Part shown: positions 28,953 through 38,184 of the stretch, piece after piece
How the letters are laid out: each line of letters begins with the position of its first letter
Position numbering within the stretch: the stretch's first letter is position 1
DNA from: Achromobacter pulmonis
Lineage (GTDB): Bacteria > Pseudomonadota > Gammaproteobacteria > Burkholderiales > Burkholderiaceae_B
NCBI RefSeq assembly: GCF_002885955.2
Contig: NZ_POQS01000004.1
Coordinates: 214,298-278,297 of the forward strand
DNA length: 64,000 nt
Direction of reading: 5' to 3'
Notes under the pieces: model-generated
Seen by the model: only the letters and a program-made list of their open reading frames with translations
Database searches by the model: none
What the model was told of the DNA's origin: nothing
Position numbers and translations under genes: made by a program

Positions 28953-29815
28953 CGCCCGGCCTGCTGTACCTGCTGGCCAGCGTCGCATGCAGCGTGACGG
29001 TGGCCGTGCTGCTCAAGCTGGCCCGGCGCTGGCGGATCGACGTGGGCCAGGCCATCGCCATGAATTACCTGGTCGCCGCCCTGCTCTGCTGGGCCGTGCT
29101 GCGCCCGGACGCCGCCGGGCTGCTGGCTCCGCGCACGCCGTGGCTGGTGCTGGCCGCGCTGGGCGTGCTCCTGCCCAGCGTGTTCCTGGCCATGGCGCAG
29201 GCGGTGCGCCATGCCGGCATCGTGCGCAGCGACGCCGCGCAGCGGCTGTCGCTGTTCATTCCGTTGCTGGCCGCTTTCCTGCTGTTCGGCGAACCGCCCA
29301 GCGCCCGCAAGCTGGGCGCGACGCTGCTGGCCGCCGGCGCGCTGTACTGCCTGCTGCGCCGCGCCCCGCCCGCGGCCGAGGACGGCCCCGGCGGCGGCCG
29401 CGCGACCTGGCTGTGGCCGCTGGCGGTATGGCTGGGCTATGGCGTCATCGACATTCTGTTCAAGCAGATGGCGCGCGCCGGCACCGCGTTCGCGGGCGGC
29501 CTGCTGCTGGCCTTCGTCATCGCCGGCCTGCTGATGCTGGCCTTCCATCTGCTGCGGCGGACGCGCTGGGAGGCCCGCCACCTGGCCGCCGGCGTGGCGC
29601 TGGGGCTGGCGAACTTCGGCAACATCCTGACCTATATCCGCGCGCACCAGGCGCTGCCCGAGCACCCCGCGCTGGTGTTCGCGTCGATGAACATGGGGGT
29701 CGTCACGCTGGGCACGCTGGTCGGCGCGCTGGCGTTTCGCGAGCCGCTGTCGCGCCTGAACCTGCTGGGCATCGCCCTGGCCCTGGCCGCCATCGTGCTG
29801 ATGGCGCCCTGGTGA
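28943..29815 (+). CDS. DMT superfamily (EamA-like) transporter
   Basis: 290 residues with about ten transmembrane helices in two five-helix halves, as in EamA/RhaT-type permeases. I take the GTG at 28943, which overlaps the end of bioB by ten bases; no better start lies downstream before the first helix. Inner-membrane exporter or importer of small metabolites; the substrate is not evident. Its stop is 13 bases from the stop of the convergent MFS gene. Confidence 0.85.
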   Translation: MPLTPGLLYLLASVACSVTVAVLLKLARRWRIDVGQAIAMNYLVAALLCWAVLRPDAAGLLAPRTPWLVLAALGVLLPSVFLAMAQAVRHAGIVRSDAAQRLSLFIPLLAAFLLFGEPPSARKLGATLLAAGALYCLLRRAPPAAEDGPGGGRATWLWPLAVWLGYGVIDILFKQMARAGTAFAGGLLLAFVIAGLLMLAFHLLRRTRWEARHLAAGVALGLANFGNILTYIRAHQALPEHPALVFASMNMGVVTLGTLVGALAFREPLSRLNLLGIALALAAIVLMAPW

Positions 29816-29828
29816 CCCTGGGCAGGAT

Positions 29829-31208
29829 TCAGGTGCCGGTGCGGATCTCGCGCTCGTCGCCGGGCTCGGCCGTTTCGTCCGGCGCGGCTTCGGCGGCATC
29901 CGCCGCAGCCGGTTCCGCGGGCGGAACGGCCGCCGACGGATCGGGCTGCACCATCTCCATGGCGATGTCGTTCTCGGGATCGACGCGCGGGTCCAGCACC
30001 GCCGCCGCCGGCGAGCTCTGCAGCGTGTCGGGCATGGGCACGAAGTGCGTGGGCGCCTCTTCCACCTGGTGCGCGCCGGTGACGCGCGTGGGACGCACCT
30101 GCCAGACCAGGATCACGGCGCAGGCCGATATGAACACGTAGTACATGCTGGGGCCGGCCATCGACATCATCATGCCGGCGATCATGGGGCCGACACAGGC
30201 CCCCACCCCGTAGGTCATGAGCAGCACGGCCGACAGGCTGACCCGGCGTTCGGACTCGACGTGGTCGTTGGCGAAGGCCGCGCCCAGCGGGTACAGCGTG
30301 AACTGCAGCACGCCGAAGATGCAGGACATGGCGACCAGCGCCCAGTACGGCAGCGCGATCCAGCCCCACATGACGATGGGCAGCAGCACCAGCAGCAAGG
30401 CGTTGAAACGGATCATGCCGGCGCGGTTGATGCGGTCGGACAGCCAGCCCATGGGCCATTGGGACAGCAGGCCGGCGGTCACGGCGGCGGCCACGAAGAT
30501 GGCCGCCTGCGAGGTGGACAGCCCGTGCTTGGCGGCGTAGACCGCCGCCAGGCCGTAGAAGGCTCCGGACAGGTTGCCCGCCACGAACAGCACCGTCATC
30601 GACAGCGGCACGCGCTGCATGAAGAAACGGATGTCCAGCGGCGCGGGCAGCGGCGTGGGCGGGTGGGAGCGGGCCGTGACGGCGATGGGCACCAGGCACA
30701 GCACCAGGCACATCGCCACCAGGGTCAGCGGGCGCAGGTCCAGCGTGGCGTAGGCGGTCAGGGCCAGCTGGCCCAGCACCGTGCCCAGGCCGGACACCAC
30801 CATGTAGACGGAGAACACGCGGCCGCGCTGGTGGTTTTCGGTCTGCTCGTTGAGCCAGCTCTCGATGACCATGAATTCGGTCACCATGACGATGCCCGAG
30901 ATGACGCGGAACACCAGCCACAGCGGCATGGATTCGACCAGCGTCTGGGCCAGGATCATGCTGGTGGCGATGGCGGCGCAGGCGACGAAGGCCCGGATGT
31001 GGCCGACGCGGATGATGAGGCGGTGGCCCAGGCGCGCCCCGCACACCAGGCCCAGGTAGTAGCCGGCGATCAGGGCGCCGATCCATACCTCGCTGACCGA
31101 TTGCGCGGTCAGCCGAAGGCCCATGTAGGTGTTGAACAGACCTGTGCCGATCAGCATCAGCAAGGTCGCGAAATACAGCGACGAGAATGAGGAAAGGGTG
31201 GCGAGCAT
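29829..31208 (-). CDS. MFS transporter, YcaD-like
   Basis: 459 residues from the ATG at 31208; a TTG 14 codons upstream is a weaker option. Twelve transmembrane helices over about residues 1-385, opening with LMLIGTGLFNTYMGLRL and containing ESWLNEQ near helix five, as in the YcaD group of the major facilitator family. The last about 70 residues form an unusual acidic, Ala/Pro/Glu-rich cytoplasmic tail with no helix, absent from standard YcaD proteins. Substrate unknown. It lies downstream of the peroxiredoxin gene on the same strand, separated by a strong GC hairpin. Confidence 0.88.
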   Translation of the reverse strand: MLATLSSFSSLYFATLLMLIGTGLFNTYMGLRLTAQSVSEVWIGALIAGYYLGLVCGARLGHRLIIRVGHIRAFVACAAIATSMILAQTLVESMPLWLVFRVISGIVMVTEFMVIESWLNEQTENHQRGRVFSVYMVVSGLGTVLGQLALTAYATLDLRPLTLVAMCLVLCLVPIAVTARSHPPTPLPAPLDIRFFMQRVPLSMTVLFVAGNLSGAFYGLAAVYAAKHGLSTSQAAIFVAAAVTAGLLSQWPMGWLSDRINRAGMIRFNALLLVLLPIVMWGWIALPYWALVAMSCIFGVLQFTLYPLGAAFANDHVESERRVSLSAVLLMTYGVGACVGPMIAGMMMSMAGPSMYYVFISACAVILVWQVRPTRVTGAHQVEEAPTHFVPMPDTLQSSPAAAVLDPRVDPENDIAMEMVQPDPSAAVPPAEPAAADAAEAAPDETAEPGDEREIRTGT

Positions 31209-31235
31209 GGCGTCGGCGACCGCTGCTGTCGGTAG

Positions 31236-31265
31236 CGCCGCGGGCCGCAAAGGCGGCCCGCGGCG
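31236..31265 (-). terminator. GC-only 13-bp hairpin between peroxiredoxin and MFS genes
   Basis: Perfect 13-base-pair stem (31236-31248 with 31253-31265) and loop AAAG. It follows the peroxiredoxin stop on the minus strand by 30 bases. It lacks a U tract, so it may be an mRNA-stabilising hairpin or an imperfect terminator. Confidence 0.5.
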
Positions 31266-31295
31266 TCGAGCGGTAAAACGGAAACGGCTGGGGGG

Positions 31296-31799
31296 TCAGA
31301 CCTGCGACAGCATGGTGGCGGCGTCGCTGACTTCGAACTTGCCGGGCGCCTCGACGTTCAGCTGCTTGACCACGCCGTCGACGATTAGCGCCGAGTAGCG
31401 CTGCGAGCGCACGCCCATGCCGCGCTGGACCAGGTCCAGCTCCAGGCCCAGGGCCTGGGTCCACAGCGCCGAGCCGTCGGCCAGCATGCGGACCTTGCCG
31501 TCGGTTTTCTGCTCGCGGCCCCAGGCGCCCATGACGAAGGCGTCGTTGACCGCCACGCACCAGATTTCATCGACGCCCTTGGCCTTGAGCGCGTCGGCCT
31601 GCTCCACGTAGCCGGGCAGGTGCTTGGCCGAGCAGGTGGGCGTGAACGCGCCCGGCACGGCGAACAGCGCGATGGTCTTGCCGCGGACCAGATCGGCGAC
31701 CTGGAACGCGTTGGGGCCCAGCGAGCAGCCGGCGGTTTCGGTCTCGATGAATTCGGTCAGGGTGCCGTCGGGCACGCGGTCGCCGACTTTGATCGTCAT
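31296..31799 (-). CDS. Peroxiredoxin (Prx5 / thioredoxin-fold type)
   Basis: 167 residues. The peroxidatic Cys56 is in the motif VPGAFTPTCSAKHLPG; other cysteines lie at 25 and about 81. It reduces hydrogen peroxide and organic peroxides in the cytoplasm, using glutathione or thioredoxin. Length and motif fit the Prx5/AhpE-like group common in betaproteobacteria. ATG at 31799 follows GGAGA. It is probably expressed alone because a strong hairpin follows it. Confidence 0.95.
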   Translation of the reverse strand: MTIKVGDRVPDGTLTEFIETETAGCSLGPNAFQVADLVRGKTIALFAVPGAFTPTCSAKHLPGYVEQADALKAKGVDEIWCVAVNDAFVMGAWGREQKTDGKVRMLADGSALWTQALGLELDLVQRGMGVRSQRYSALIVDGVVKQLNVEAPGKFEVSDAATMLSQV

Positions 31800-32025
31800 G
31801 GGGAATCTCCAGGGGTAAAGGGATACGGCTTCGGGGGCGGAATCGCCCCGCAGGCTCCATCATAGTTCTTGCGCGGCCCGGGCGCTGCAAAGCCCGGCCG
31901 GGGAAAAGAAGATGCACAGTCTGATACGACTCTATACCGCCCCTACATGGCCTCGAAACGGCTGATTGTCATAATGTGCGGGATATTTTCGTGTGACAGA
32001 CACCCACGCCCGCGGAGATTCACCG

Positions 32026-32463
32026 ATGCGCAAGATCCTGACCCGCCTGGCCTGGGCGCTGGGCGCCGCCGCTCCCCTATGGACCGCCCCCGCCTGGGCG
32101 GCCCCCGACGCCAGCGAACAGATCCAGTACGACTCCTTCGTCATGGCCGCCGGCGCCTCCAACGGCGCGGCCCGCGCCTGCGGCGCCTCCGAGCCCGACC
32201 TGGCCCAGCACCAGTCCAACTCCCGCAAGAACCTGCTCCAGTACGCCCAGGAATACGGCTTTTCGGCGGCCGCGTACGACGCCGAATTCCAGAAGGGGCA
32301 GGCCCAGGGCAAGACCATGATGGACGACATGAAGCGTTCCGGCGTCGACGGCTGCCGCGGCGTGCTGGGCGGGTTCCAGAACGAACGCGTCATGAGCTAT
32401 GAGGACATGAAGAACGCCCTGGCCGAGGTCAACGACGGCCTGCCGGGAGAATACGCCAAGTAG
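32026..32463 (+). CDS. Exported protein of unknown function
   Basis: 145 residues from the ATG at 32026 (GGAGA nine bases upstream). An N-terminal signal peptide (MRKILTRLAWALGAAAPLW, cleavage after AWA near residue 25) is clear. The mature part is mostly helical and contains two cysteines (ARACGAS and DGCRGVL) that could form a disulfide in the periplasm. I do not recognise the family. It lies 30 bases before a spermidine-synthase-like gene on the same strand and may be co-transcribed. Confidence 0.75.
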   Translation: MRKILTRLAWALGAAAPLWTAPAWAAPDASEQIQYDSFVMAAGASNGAARACGASEPDLAQHQSNSRKNLLQYAQEYGFSAAAYDAEFQKGQAQGKTMMDDMKRSGVDGCRGVLGGFQNERVMSYEDMKNALAEVNDGLPGEYAK

Positions 32464-32492
32464 GCGGGCGATATGATGTGCCATCCCCATCG

Positions 32493-33359
32493 ATGGCACC
32501 TCTTATGCTCCGCCTGCTCTGCGCCTCGTTCCTGGGCCTTGCCGCCCTCTTCCATTCCGGCGTGCAGGCCGGCGCCGAACTGCTGCACAGCGAACGCTCG
32601 CGCTTCGGCGCGGTCCTGGTGTTCGAGGAAAACGGCGAACGCTGCATGAACTTCAACACCATGGTGGACTTCGGCCGCCAGACCTGCATGGACCTGGCCG
32701 ACCCCGAAAAGCTGGTCTTCTCCTACACCCGCATGATGATGAGCGCGCTGTACGCCAAGCCGGCGCCGGCCAGCATACTGATCGTCGGCCTGGGCGGCGC
32801 GTCCTTGCAGAACACCCTGGCCAGGCTGCTGCCCGAGGCGGTCATCGACACCGTGGAAATCGACCCCGCGGTCGGCAAGGTCGCCGCCGCCTATTTCGGC
32901 TACCGCGAAGGTCCGCGCCAGCGCCTGCACATCGAGGACGGCCGCGCCTACATCGAACGCGCGCATCGCGAGAACCGGCGGTACGACATGGTGATGCTGG
33001 ACGCCTTCGACGTCGACTACATCCCCGAACACCTGATGACGGTGGAATTCCTGGAGCACGTCAAGGCGATCCTGACGGACGACGGCATCGTGGTCGCCAA
33101 CACCTTCACCAACAGCCGGCTGTACGAACGGGAATCGGCCACGTACGCGGCCGTGTTCGGGACCTTCTTCAACCTGCGCGAATCGAACCGGGTGATCGTG
33201 GCGGCGCGCGGGCCGCTGCCGGGGCGCGATGTCCTGGCCGCGAACGCGGCGCGATGGCGTGGCGCGCTGGGCCGCATCGGGGTCGAGCCGGAGCGGGCGC
33301 TGGACCGGTATGGCTCGACCCTGGGGGCGGTGGAAGGGGTGGAGTTGTTGCGGGATTGA
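32493..33359 (+). CDS. Spermidine synthase-like protein with N-terminal signal-like helix
   Basis: 288 residues from the ATG at 32493; ATG 32505 and GTG 32478 are also in frame. The core is an aminopropyl/methyltransferase Rossmann fold: ILIVGLGGASLQNTLA (nucleotide loop), TVEIDPAVGKVAA, and MVMLDAFDVDYIPEHL, as in SpeE-like proteins. The first 25 residues look like a signal peptide or membrane anchor, unusual for an enzyme using a cytoplasmic nucleoside cofactor. Catalytic polyamine-type residues are only partly kept, so the reaction is uncertain. The downstream gap holds the REPIN palindrome. Confidence 0.8.
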   Translation: MAPLMLRLLCASFLGLAALFHSGVQAGAELLHSERSRFGAVLVFEENGERCMNFNTMVDFGRQTCMDLADPEKLVFSYTRMMMSALYAKPAPASILIVGLGGASLQNTLARLLPEAVIDTVEIDPAVGKVAAAYFGYREGPRQRLHIEDGRAYIERAHRENRRYDMVMLDAFDVDYIPEHLMTVEFLEHVKAILTDDGIVVANTFTNSRLYERESATYAAVFGTFFNLRESNRVIVAARGPLPGRDVLAANAARWRGALGRIGVEPERALDRYGSTLGAVEGVELLRD

Positions 33360-33366
33360 GCGGGGC

Positions 33367-33573
33367 GTAGGATGGGTGCAGCGCGAGAATTCTTAAGCAA
33401 GCACTCAAGTATCCAGCGCGCGTAACCCATCAGGCGGCGCAAGCCGCCGGTTTTCTTGGCAAGAGGCCAACAACAGCATGCGACGAAACCCGGCGGCTTG
33501 CGCCGCCTGATGGGTTACGCGCGCTTGGCGCCCGTGTTCTTGTCTGGAGCGTCTCGCGCTGCACCCATCCTAC
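33367..33573. repeat. Large palindromic element made of two inverted REPINs
   Basis: A nearly complete inverted repeat. The outer arms (33367-33388 and 33552-33573) pair over 22 bases without mismatch, the inner arms (33415-33450 and 33490-33525) over 36 bases. Each side (33367-33432 and 33508-33573) is itself a REPIN: two inverted copies of GATGGGT-N3-GCGCG. A short hairpin GGCGGC-GCAA-GCCGCC (33433-33448) lies inside. The same half-sites recur beside the transposase gene at the right edge. It fills the gap between two convergent genes, so it may also stop transcription from both sides. Confidence 0.88.
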
Positions 33574-34448
33574 AGCCCCTTCTGCTTGAACCAGTCCAGC
33601 ATGCGGGTCCAGGCCTGTTCGGCTTCGGCCTTGCGGTAGGACGGGCGGTAATCCGCGTGGAAGGCGTGCGGCGCGTCGGGGTAGACGTCGATGCGCGAGG
33701 CCTTGGCCGGCGCGGGGCCTTCGGCCAGGGCCAGCCGCATGCGGTCCACGTCGGTCTGCGGGATGCCGGCGTCCTTGCCGCCGTAGGCGCCCAGCACCGG
33801 CGCCTTCAGGTCCTTGACCAGGCTCAGCACCGAGCGGGGCTTGAGCTCGCTGGGTTCGCCGCCAAGCTGGCCGTACCACGCGGCGCCGGCCTTCAGCCTG
33901 GGGTTGTGGGCGGCGTAGAGCCAGACCTGGCGTCCGCCCCAGCAGAACCCCAGTATGCCTAGGCGGTCCGGGTCGCCGCCGTTGGCGGCGGCCCAGGCGG
34001 CCGCGGCATCCAGGTCGGCCTGGGCCTGGGCGTCCGGCACCTTGCTGATCACTTCGGCCTGCAGCTTCGGAATGTCGGTGTACTTGGACGGGTCGCCCTG
34101 GCGCGCGAACAATTCCGGCGCGACGGCCAGGTAGCCCTGGTGGGCCAGCCGGCGGCAGACGTCCTGTATGTACTCGTGCACGCCGAAAATCTCCGACACC
34201 ACCAGCAGCGTGGGCAGGTTTTTCTTGCCCTGCGGCGCCGCGCGGTAGGCCGGCATGCGGCCGTCCTTCACCGGGACGCCGATCCTGCCGGCGGTCAGGC
34301 CGGAGGCGTCGGTGGAAATCGCGGTCTGGGCCACGGCCTGGCCGGCCGCAAGCGAGAATCCCGCCGCCACCGACGTGGCGATGAATCCCCGCCGGTCCAG
34401 CCGCAGGGGCGGAAGCAGGCTGTCGAACTGCGCGTCCTGGTCTTTCAT
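33570..34448 (-). CDS. Dienelactone hydrolase family protein
   Basis: 292 residues. Alpha/beta hydrolase with the DLH-type triad region: Glu86 in VVSEIFG, nucleophile Cys169 in GFCWGG, and the late Asp (GGKDAGIP) and His (DAPHAFHAD). An N-terminal twin-arginine-like signal (RLDRRGFIATSVAAG, residues about 16-30, followed by a hydrophobic stretch ending AVAQT) predicts export by Tat. Such periplasmic carboxymethylenebutenolidase homologues are common; the true substrate is unknown. The stop codon touches the outer end of the REPIN palindrome. It lies downstream of the DUF748 gene on the same strand. Confidence 0.9.
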   Translation of the reverse strand: MKDQDAQFDSLLPPLRLDRRGFIATSVAAGFSLAAGQAVAQTAISTDASGLTAGRIGVPVKDGRMPAYRAAPQGKKNLPTLLVVSEIFGVHEYIQDVCRRLAHQGYLAVAPELFARQGDPSKYTDIPKLQAEVISKVPDAQAQADLDAAAAWAAANGGDPDRLGILGFCWGGRQVWLYAAHNPRLKAGAAWYGQLGGEPSELKPRSVLSLVKDLKAPVLGAYGGKDAGIPQTDVDRMRLALAEGPAPAKASRIDVYPDAPHAFHADYRPSYRKAEAEQAWTRMLDWFKQKGL

Positions 34449-34509
34449 CGAGCATCTCCTGGCAAAGGCCGGCCCGGGGCGCAGGCGCGCCCCTCGCGGC
34501 CAGCCGGGT

Positions 34510-37500
34510 TCACTTCAGAGAGAAGTCCACGCGCGAGGGCAGGCCCTCGTCCTTGATGCCGTCGGCGTCCAGTTGCGGCGCAACGATGAACACCCGATCC
34601 GCGAGTCCTTCCTGGGCTTGCAACTTCTCGTAGACTGCCTGCGCGCGCGCGTCGGCCAGCTGGCGCAACTGCTCTTCGCCCACCGGCGCCGCCTTGCGCA
34701 GCATTGCTTCCATCTGTTCGGCCGGCACCGACTTGGCGATGCCGATGAAATTGCGCGGCTTGTCCTCGATGTCCGTGTCGTCGTAGACCTCTTCCAGGTA
34801 CTTGGCGCGCTCGGCGGCCGACACCTGCACGCCGGCCGGGTTCGGCTTCTTGCCGCGCGGGGCCGTGTCGGCGGCCTTGGCGGCGCGGATCTGGCCGTCG
34901 ACCCAGGCCTGGCGCAGGCCTTCCATGTCGGTCTTGGGATCGGCGCGGCCGCTGATGTCCATCTTCAGCGCGGGACGGTCGGCCAGCGCCTTGGTCAGCG
35001 TGTCGATGCGCTGCACGCTGTCCTCGGTCAGCGCCGCGCTGCCGGGCGCGAACTCCACGTAGGACAGCTCCTCGCCGCCGCCGAAGGCCGAGGCCAGCAG
35101 GCTGAAGGGCGAGGTCACGGCCTTGACCACCAGGTTCATCAGCACGCGCACCACGATGCCGCCCACCGAGAACTGCGGATCGTCCAGCGAGCCGGACACC
35201 GGCAGGTTGATGTCGATATTGCCGCGCGCGTCCTTCAGCAGCGCCACCGCCAGCAGCACCGGCAGCTTGGTGGCGTCGGGGCTGTTGGTCTTGTCGCCGA
35301 AGGTCAGCTGGTTGAGGATGACGTGGTTGGTGGCCTGCAGCGCGCGGTCCTTGATCTTGTATTCCAGGTCGACCGAGAGCTTGCCGCGCTTGATCGGGTA
35401 GCCCACGTACTTGGCCGAATAGGTGTTGAAGCGCGGCAGGTCCACGCCCTTGGCCGTGGCCTTGAGGTCCAGCGTCAGGTACTTGGCGAAGGGCTGCACG
35501 ATGCCGCTGATCGACAGCGGCGCCGTGGTGTAGACGCGGCCGGTGACCTTGACCTTGGCCGGCTGCGGATTGGTGGAGGACACCGCCGTGATCGAGCCTT
35601 CGATGCTGGACAGCTCGGCCACGTAGTTGGGCTTGACGAAGCGGTCGGTGAAGGTCATGCGGCCGCGGTTCAGCGTGACGCTGTTGACCGCGATGTCGGG
35701 CATGGCGCTGGCGCCGCCCTTGGCCGGCGCCGCCGCCGGCGGGGCCTTGTTGCGGCCCGGCGTCTGCGTGTCCTGGGTGATCGAGCCGCCGGCCTGGCCG
35801 GGCGCGGCCACCAGGTCCATGACGTTCAGCCGTCCCTGCGCATTGAGCAGCACCCGGCCGTAGAAATCCTCCAGCGCGATGTCGCCCAGCCTGGCGCCGA
35901 TCTTGTCGCCCGCCACCGAGATGTCCATGCCCGAGAAACCCAGCCGCTTCCAGTTCAGGAAGTCGTCGTTGTTGACGCGGTCCTGCAGGTCCACGTCGGT
36001 GATTTCCACCCCGCCCTTCCAGCCGGCCTTCATGGGCGCGTTGCCGGCCGCGGCGGCGAATTCCGCATTGCCCTTGGCGCCCAGCGTGATGGCGCGCACC
36101 GTGGCATTCAGGCTGGAGGCCGCGTACGGCGCGAAGGTGGCGACGTTCAGGCCCGACAGGTCCACCGCCGTCTTCACCGTCAGCGGCTGCGGCGTGAAGA
36201 CGCCCTTCAGGTCCAGCTTGCCGTTGCCCTGGATGCCGGCCGCGGCCAGCGTGAAATTGCTCTGGCCCGGTCCCATGGCCAGGCGGTCGGCGGTGACACG
36301 CAGGCTCTGCAGCGCCAGGTCCAGCGCCGGCTTGAGCGATTCGTCGCGCGCCTTGAAGCCGGTCAGGTCGGCCTGCACGCCGGTCGCCGACGCATCGACC
36401 GCGCCGTTTTGCTCGCGCACGTGCACCTGCGCGGCCGCGGCCAGCCGGCCGTCGAGCAGCGCGATCGGCGCGGCGTTGCGCACGGCCGGCGCCAGCGGCG
36501 CCAGCGCGACGTTGCCCAGCCGCACGCCCAGCTCCAGCGACAGCGGCTTGATGACCAGCGGCCCCTTGGCGCGCAGCCAGCCGCCGTCGGTGCTGTTGTC
36601 CATGGTCAGCCACAGGTTGATGGGCTCGCCCTCGACCTGCGGCAGCGCCACGCCTTCGACGGTGGCGGCCAGGCCGGTCATGACGTAGTCCAGCTTGCTG
36701 ACCGCGTCGTTGACGTACAGCTCGCCCTCGTGCAGGTTGAAGGCGTCCAGATTGACTTTCCAGTCCGCGGGTTCGGGCGGCGCGGCGGGGGCGGCGGGCG
36801 GCGCCGCCGCGCCGGCATCGGCGGGCGTGGCCGCCGGCGCCGCAACGGCTGCCGCGGCGGGCGCTGCCGGATGCTCGGCCGGCTTCAGGCCGCTGGCCTT
36901 GCGCAGCTTGTCGGCCACCGGCGTGGCGGTGGGCTCGACGCCGCCGAGCTGCTTGAGTTTGGCCACCACGTCCAGCCAGTTCAGCTGCGCATTGGCCTGG
37001 CGCCGCACGTGGATCTGCGGCGCCCACAGGCCCACCTCGCCCACGTAGACGCGGCGTTCGATGGGCTCGAGTTCGAGGCGGCTGACCGTCAGCGCGCTCC
37101 AGGCCGCCAGGCCCTGGCCGGCGGTGTCGCGCAGGTCCAGCCGGCGCAGCCCCAGGTCGCCCATGACGCGGATCTTGGGCGGCGCGTCCTTGGGTTGCTC
37201 GAACACGACCTGCAGATTGGAATCGAGCAGCGCGCTTTCCAGCTTGAACGGCAGCGGCATGGGCCAGACGTCGGCCCACTTCTCCAGCTGCAGGCCGTCG
37301 AACGCCACGCGCAGCGTGGACGAGGGCACCACGTCGAAGGGCCGCGCCACGCCGGTCAGGTCGAAGGGGCTGCCGTTGATGCGCAGGTGCAGGCGCGGCT
37401 GCACGTCGATGTCGGTGGCGTAGCCGAAGGTGGAGATGAAAGGCACGCCCACGCCCAGTTCGTCGACCACCTGCTTGCGGCCGGTGACCTTGTCGTCCAG

Positions 37501-38013
37501 CGTGATGGAGCCGTTCTCGATGACCATGTTGTTCAGCGAGAAACGGGGCAGCCCGGCGTCGGGCTCGGGCGGCGCTTCGGGCTGGGCGGCCGCCATTTCG
37601 GCCACGCGTTGCTGAATGTCAGAGAAATTGAAGCGCGTGACGTCCTCGCGCACGATGGCGATGTTAGGCTCGCGCAGCGTCAGGCGGTCGACCACGGGCG
37701 CGAACCAGAACAGCGAGGTCCAGGCCGCGCTGGCGTCGAGTTCGGCCAGCGTGAGCAGCGGCGTCTGCGAGCCGGGCTGGGCCACGGCCAGGTCGCGCGC
37801 GCGAACGGTCAGCGTGAAGGGATTGAAGCTGATCTTGCCGACGGAGACATCGCGGCCGATCATCTTGGAGACGTCCTGCGTGAGCACGTCGGCCAGGACC
37901 TTGGGAACTTGCCAGGCGGCGACGCCGAAGAGGATGAGTATGAATGCCGCAATGCCTAGAAGAATTTTGCCGACCCGGCCTGACAACCGAAGTTTTGGCA
38001 TCCGCAAGGGCAT
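34510..38013 (-). CDS. Large AsmA-like envelope protein (DUF748)
   Basis: 1167 residues. One N-terminal transmembrane helix (about 14-34) anchors a very long periplasmic part built of repeating beta-rich AsmA/DUF748-type segments, with phrases such as GKISFNPFTLTVRARDLAVA and VDRLTLREPNIAIVRED at the start. Near residues 365-415 there is a Pro/Ala-rich low-complexity linker. The last about 180 residues are more helical, with YVEFAPGSAALTEDSVQRI resembling an OmpA-like peptidoglycan motif. By family it may work in lipid or outer-membrane homeostasis. It is divergent from moaC and followed by the hydrolase gene after 61 bases. Confidence 0.88.
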   Translation of the reverse strand: MPLRMPKLRLSGRVGKILLGIAAFILILFGVAAWQVPKVLADVLTQDVSKMIGRDVSVGKISFNPFTLTVRARDLAVAQPGSQTPLLTLAELDASAAWTSLFWFAPVVDRLTLREPNIAIVREDVTRFNFSDIQQRVAEMAAAQPEAPPEPDAGLPRFSLNNMVIENGSITLDDKVTGRKQVVDELGVGVPFISTFGYATDIDVQPRLHLRINGSPFDLTGVARPFDVVPSSTLRVAFDGLQLEKWADVWPMPLPFKLESALLDSNLQVVFEQPKDAPPKIRVMGDLGLRRLDLRDTAGQGLAAWSALTVSRLELEPIERRVYVGEVGLWAPQIHVRRQANAQLNWLDVVAKLKQLGGVEPTATPVADKLRKASGLKPAEHPAAPAAAAVAAPAATPADAGAAAPPAAPAAPPEPADWKVNLDAFNLHEGELYVNDAVSKLDYVMTGLAATVEGVALPQVEGEPINLWLTMDNSTDGGWLRAKGPLVIKPLSLELGVRLGNVALAPLAPAVRNAAPIALLDGRLAAAAQVHVREQNGAVDASATGVQADLTGFKARDESLKPALDLALQSLRVTADRLAMGPGQSNFTLAAAGIQGNGKLDLKGVFTPQPLTVKTAVDLSGLNVATFAPYAASSLNATVRAITLGAKGNAEFAAAAGNAPMKAGWKGGVEITDVDLQDRVNNDDFLNWKRLGFSGMDISVAGDKIGARLGDIALEDFYGRVLLNAQGRLNVMDLVAAPGQAGGSITQDTQTPGRNKAPPAAAPAKGGASAMPDIAVNSVTLNRGRMTFTDRFVKPNYVAELSSIEGSITAVSSTNPQPAKVKVTGRVYTTAPLSISGIVQPFAKYLTLDLKATAKGVDLPRFNTYSAKYVGYPIKRGKLSVDLEYKIKDRALQATNHVILNQLTFGDKTNSPDATKLPVLLAVALLKDARGNIDINLPVSGSLDDPQFSVGGIVVRVLMNLVVKAVTSPFSLLASAFGGGEELSYVEFAPGSAALTEDSVQRIDTLTKALADRPALKMDISGRADPKTDMEGLRQAWVDGQIRAAKAADTAPRGKKPNPAGVQVSAAERAKYLEEVYDDTDIEDKPRNFIGIAKSVPAEQMEAMLRKAAPVGEEQLRQLADARAQAVYEKLQAQEGLADRVFIVAPQLDADGIKDEGLPSRVDFSLK

Positions 38014-38184
38014 TGCGCGTCTCCTGATACGAATTGAAGGCCGTGCGATTCCGTCCTTCTAATGACTACAGGCGCGATTATCGCGCCCCCTTCACCGCTC
38101 GTCTATCATAGGCGCAACGGCGGTCTTGTCCGGCCCGCCGGGGCCGCCCTTTTCAATCATTAACAATTCTCGCTTCCGATACCC

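Noticed and set aside
34255..37959. A 1234-codon open frame on the plus strand opposite the DUF748 gene
   Set aside because: Its composition (Arg/His/Gln/Gly-rich, no domain-like pattern) is that of the mirror frame of a GC-rich gene. The minus-strand DUF748 protein has a membrane helix and family motifs.
38014..38184. Molybdenum cofactor riboswitch before moaC
   Set aside because: The gap is short and I see no set of paired helices like the Moco RNA motif; that motif is also not typical of this group.
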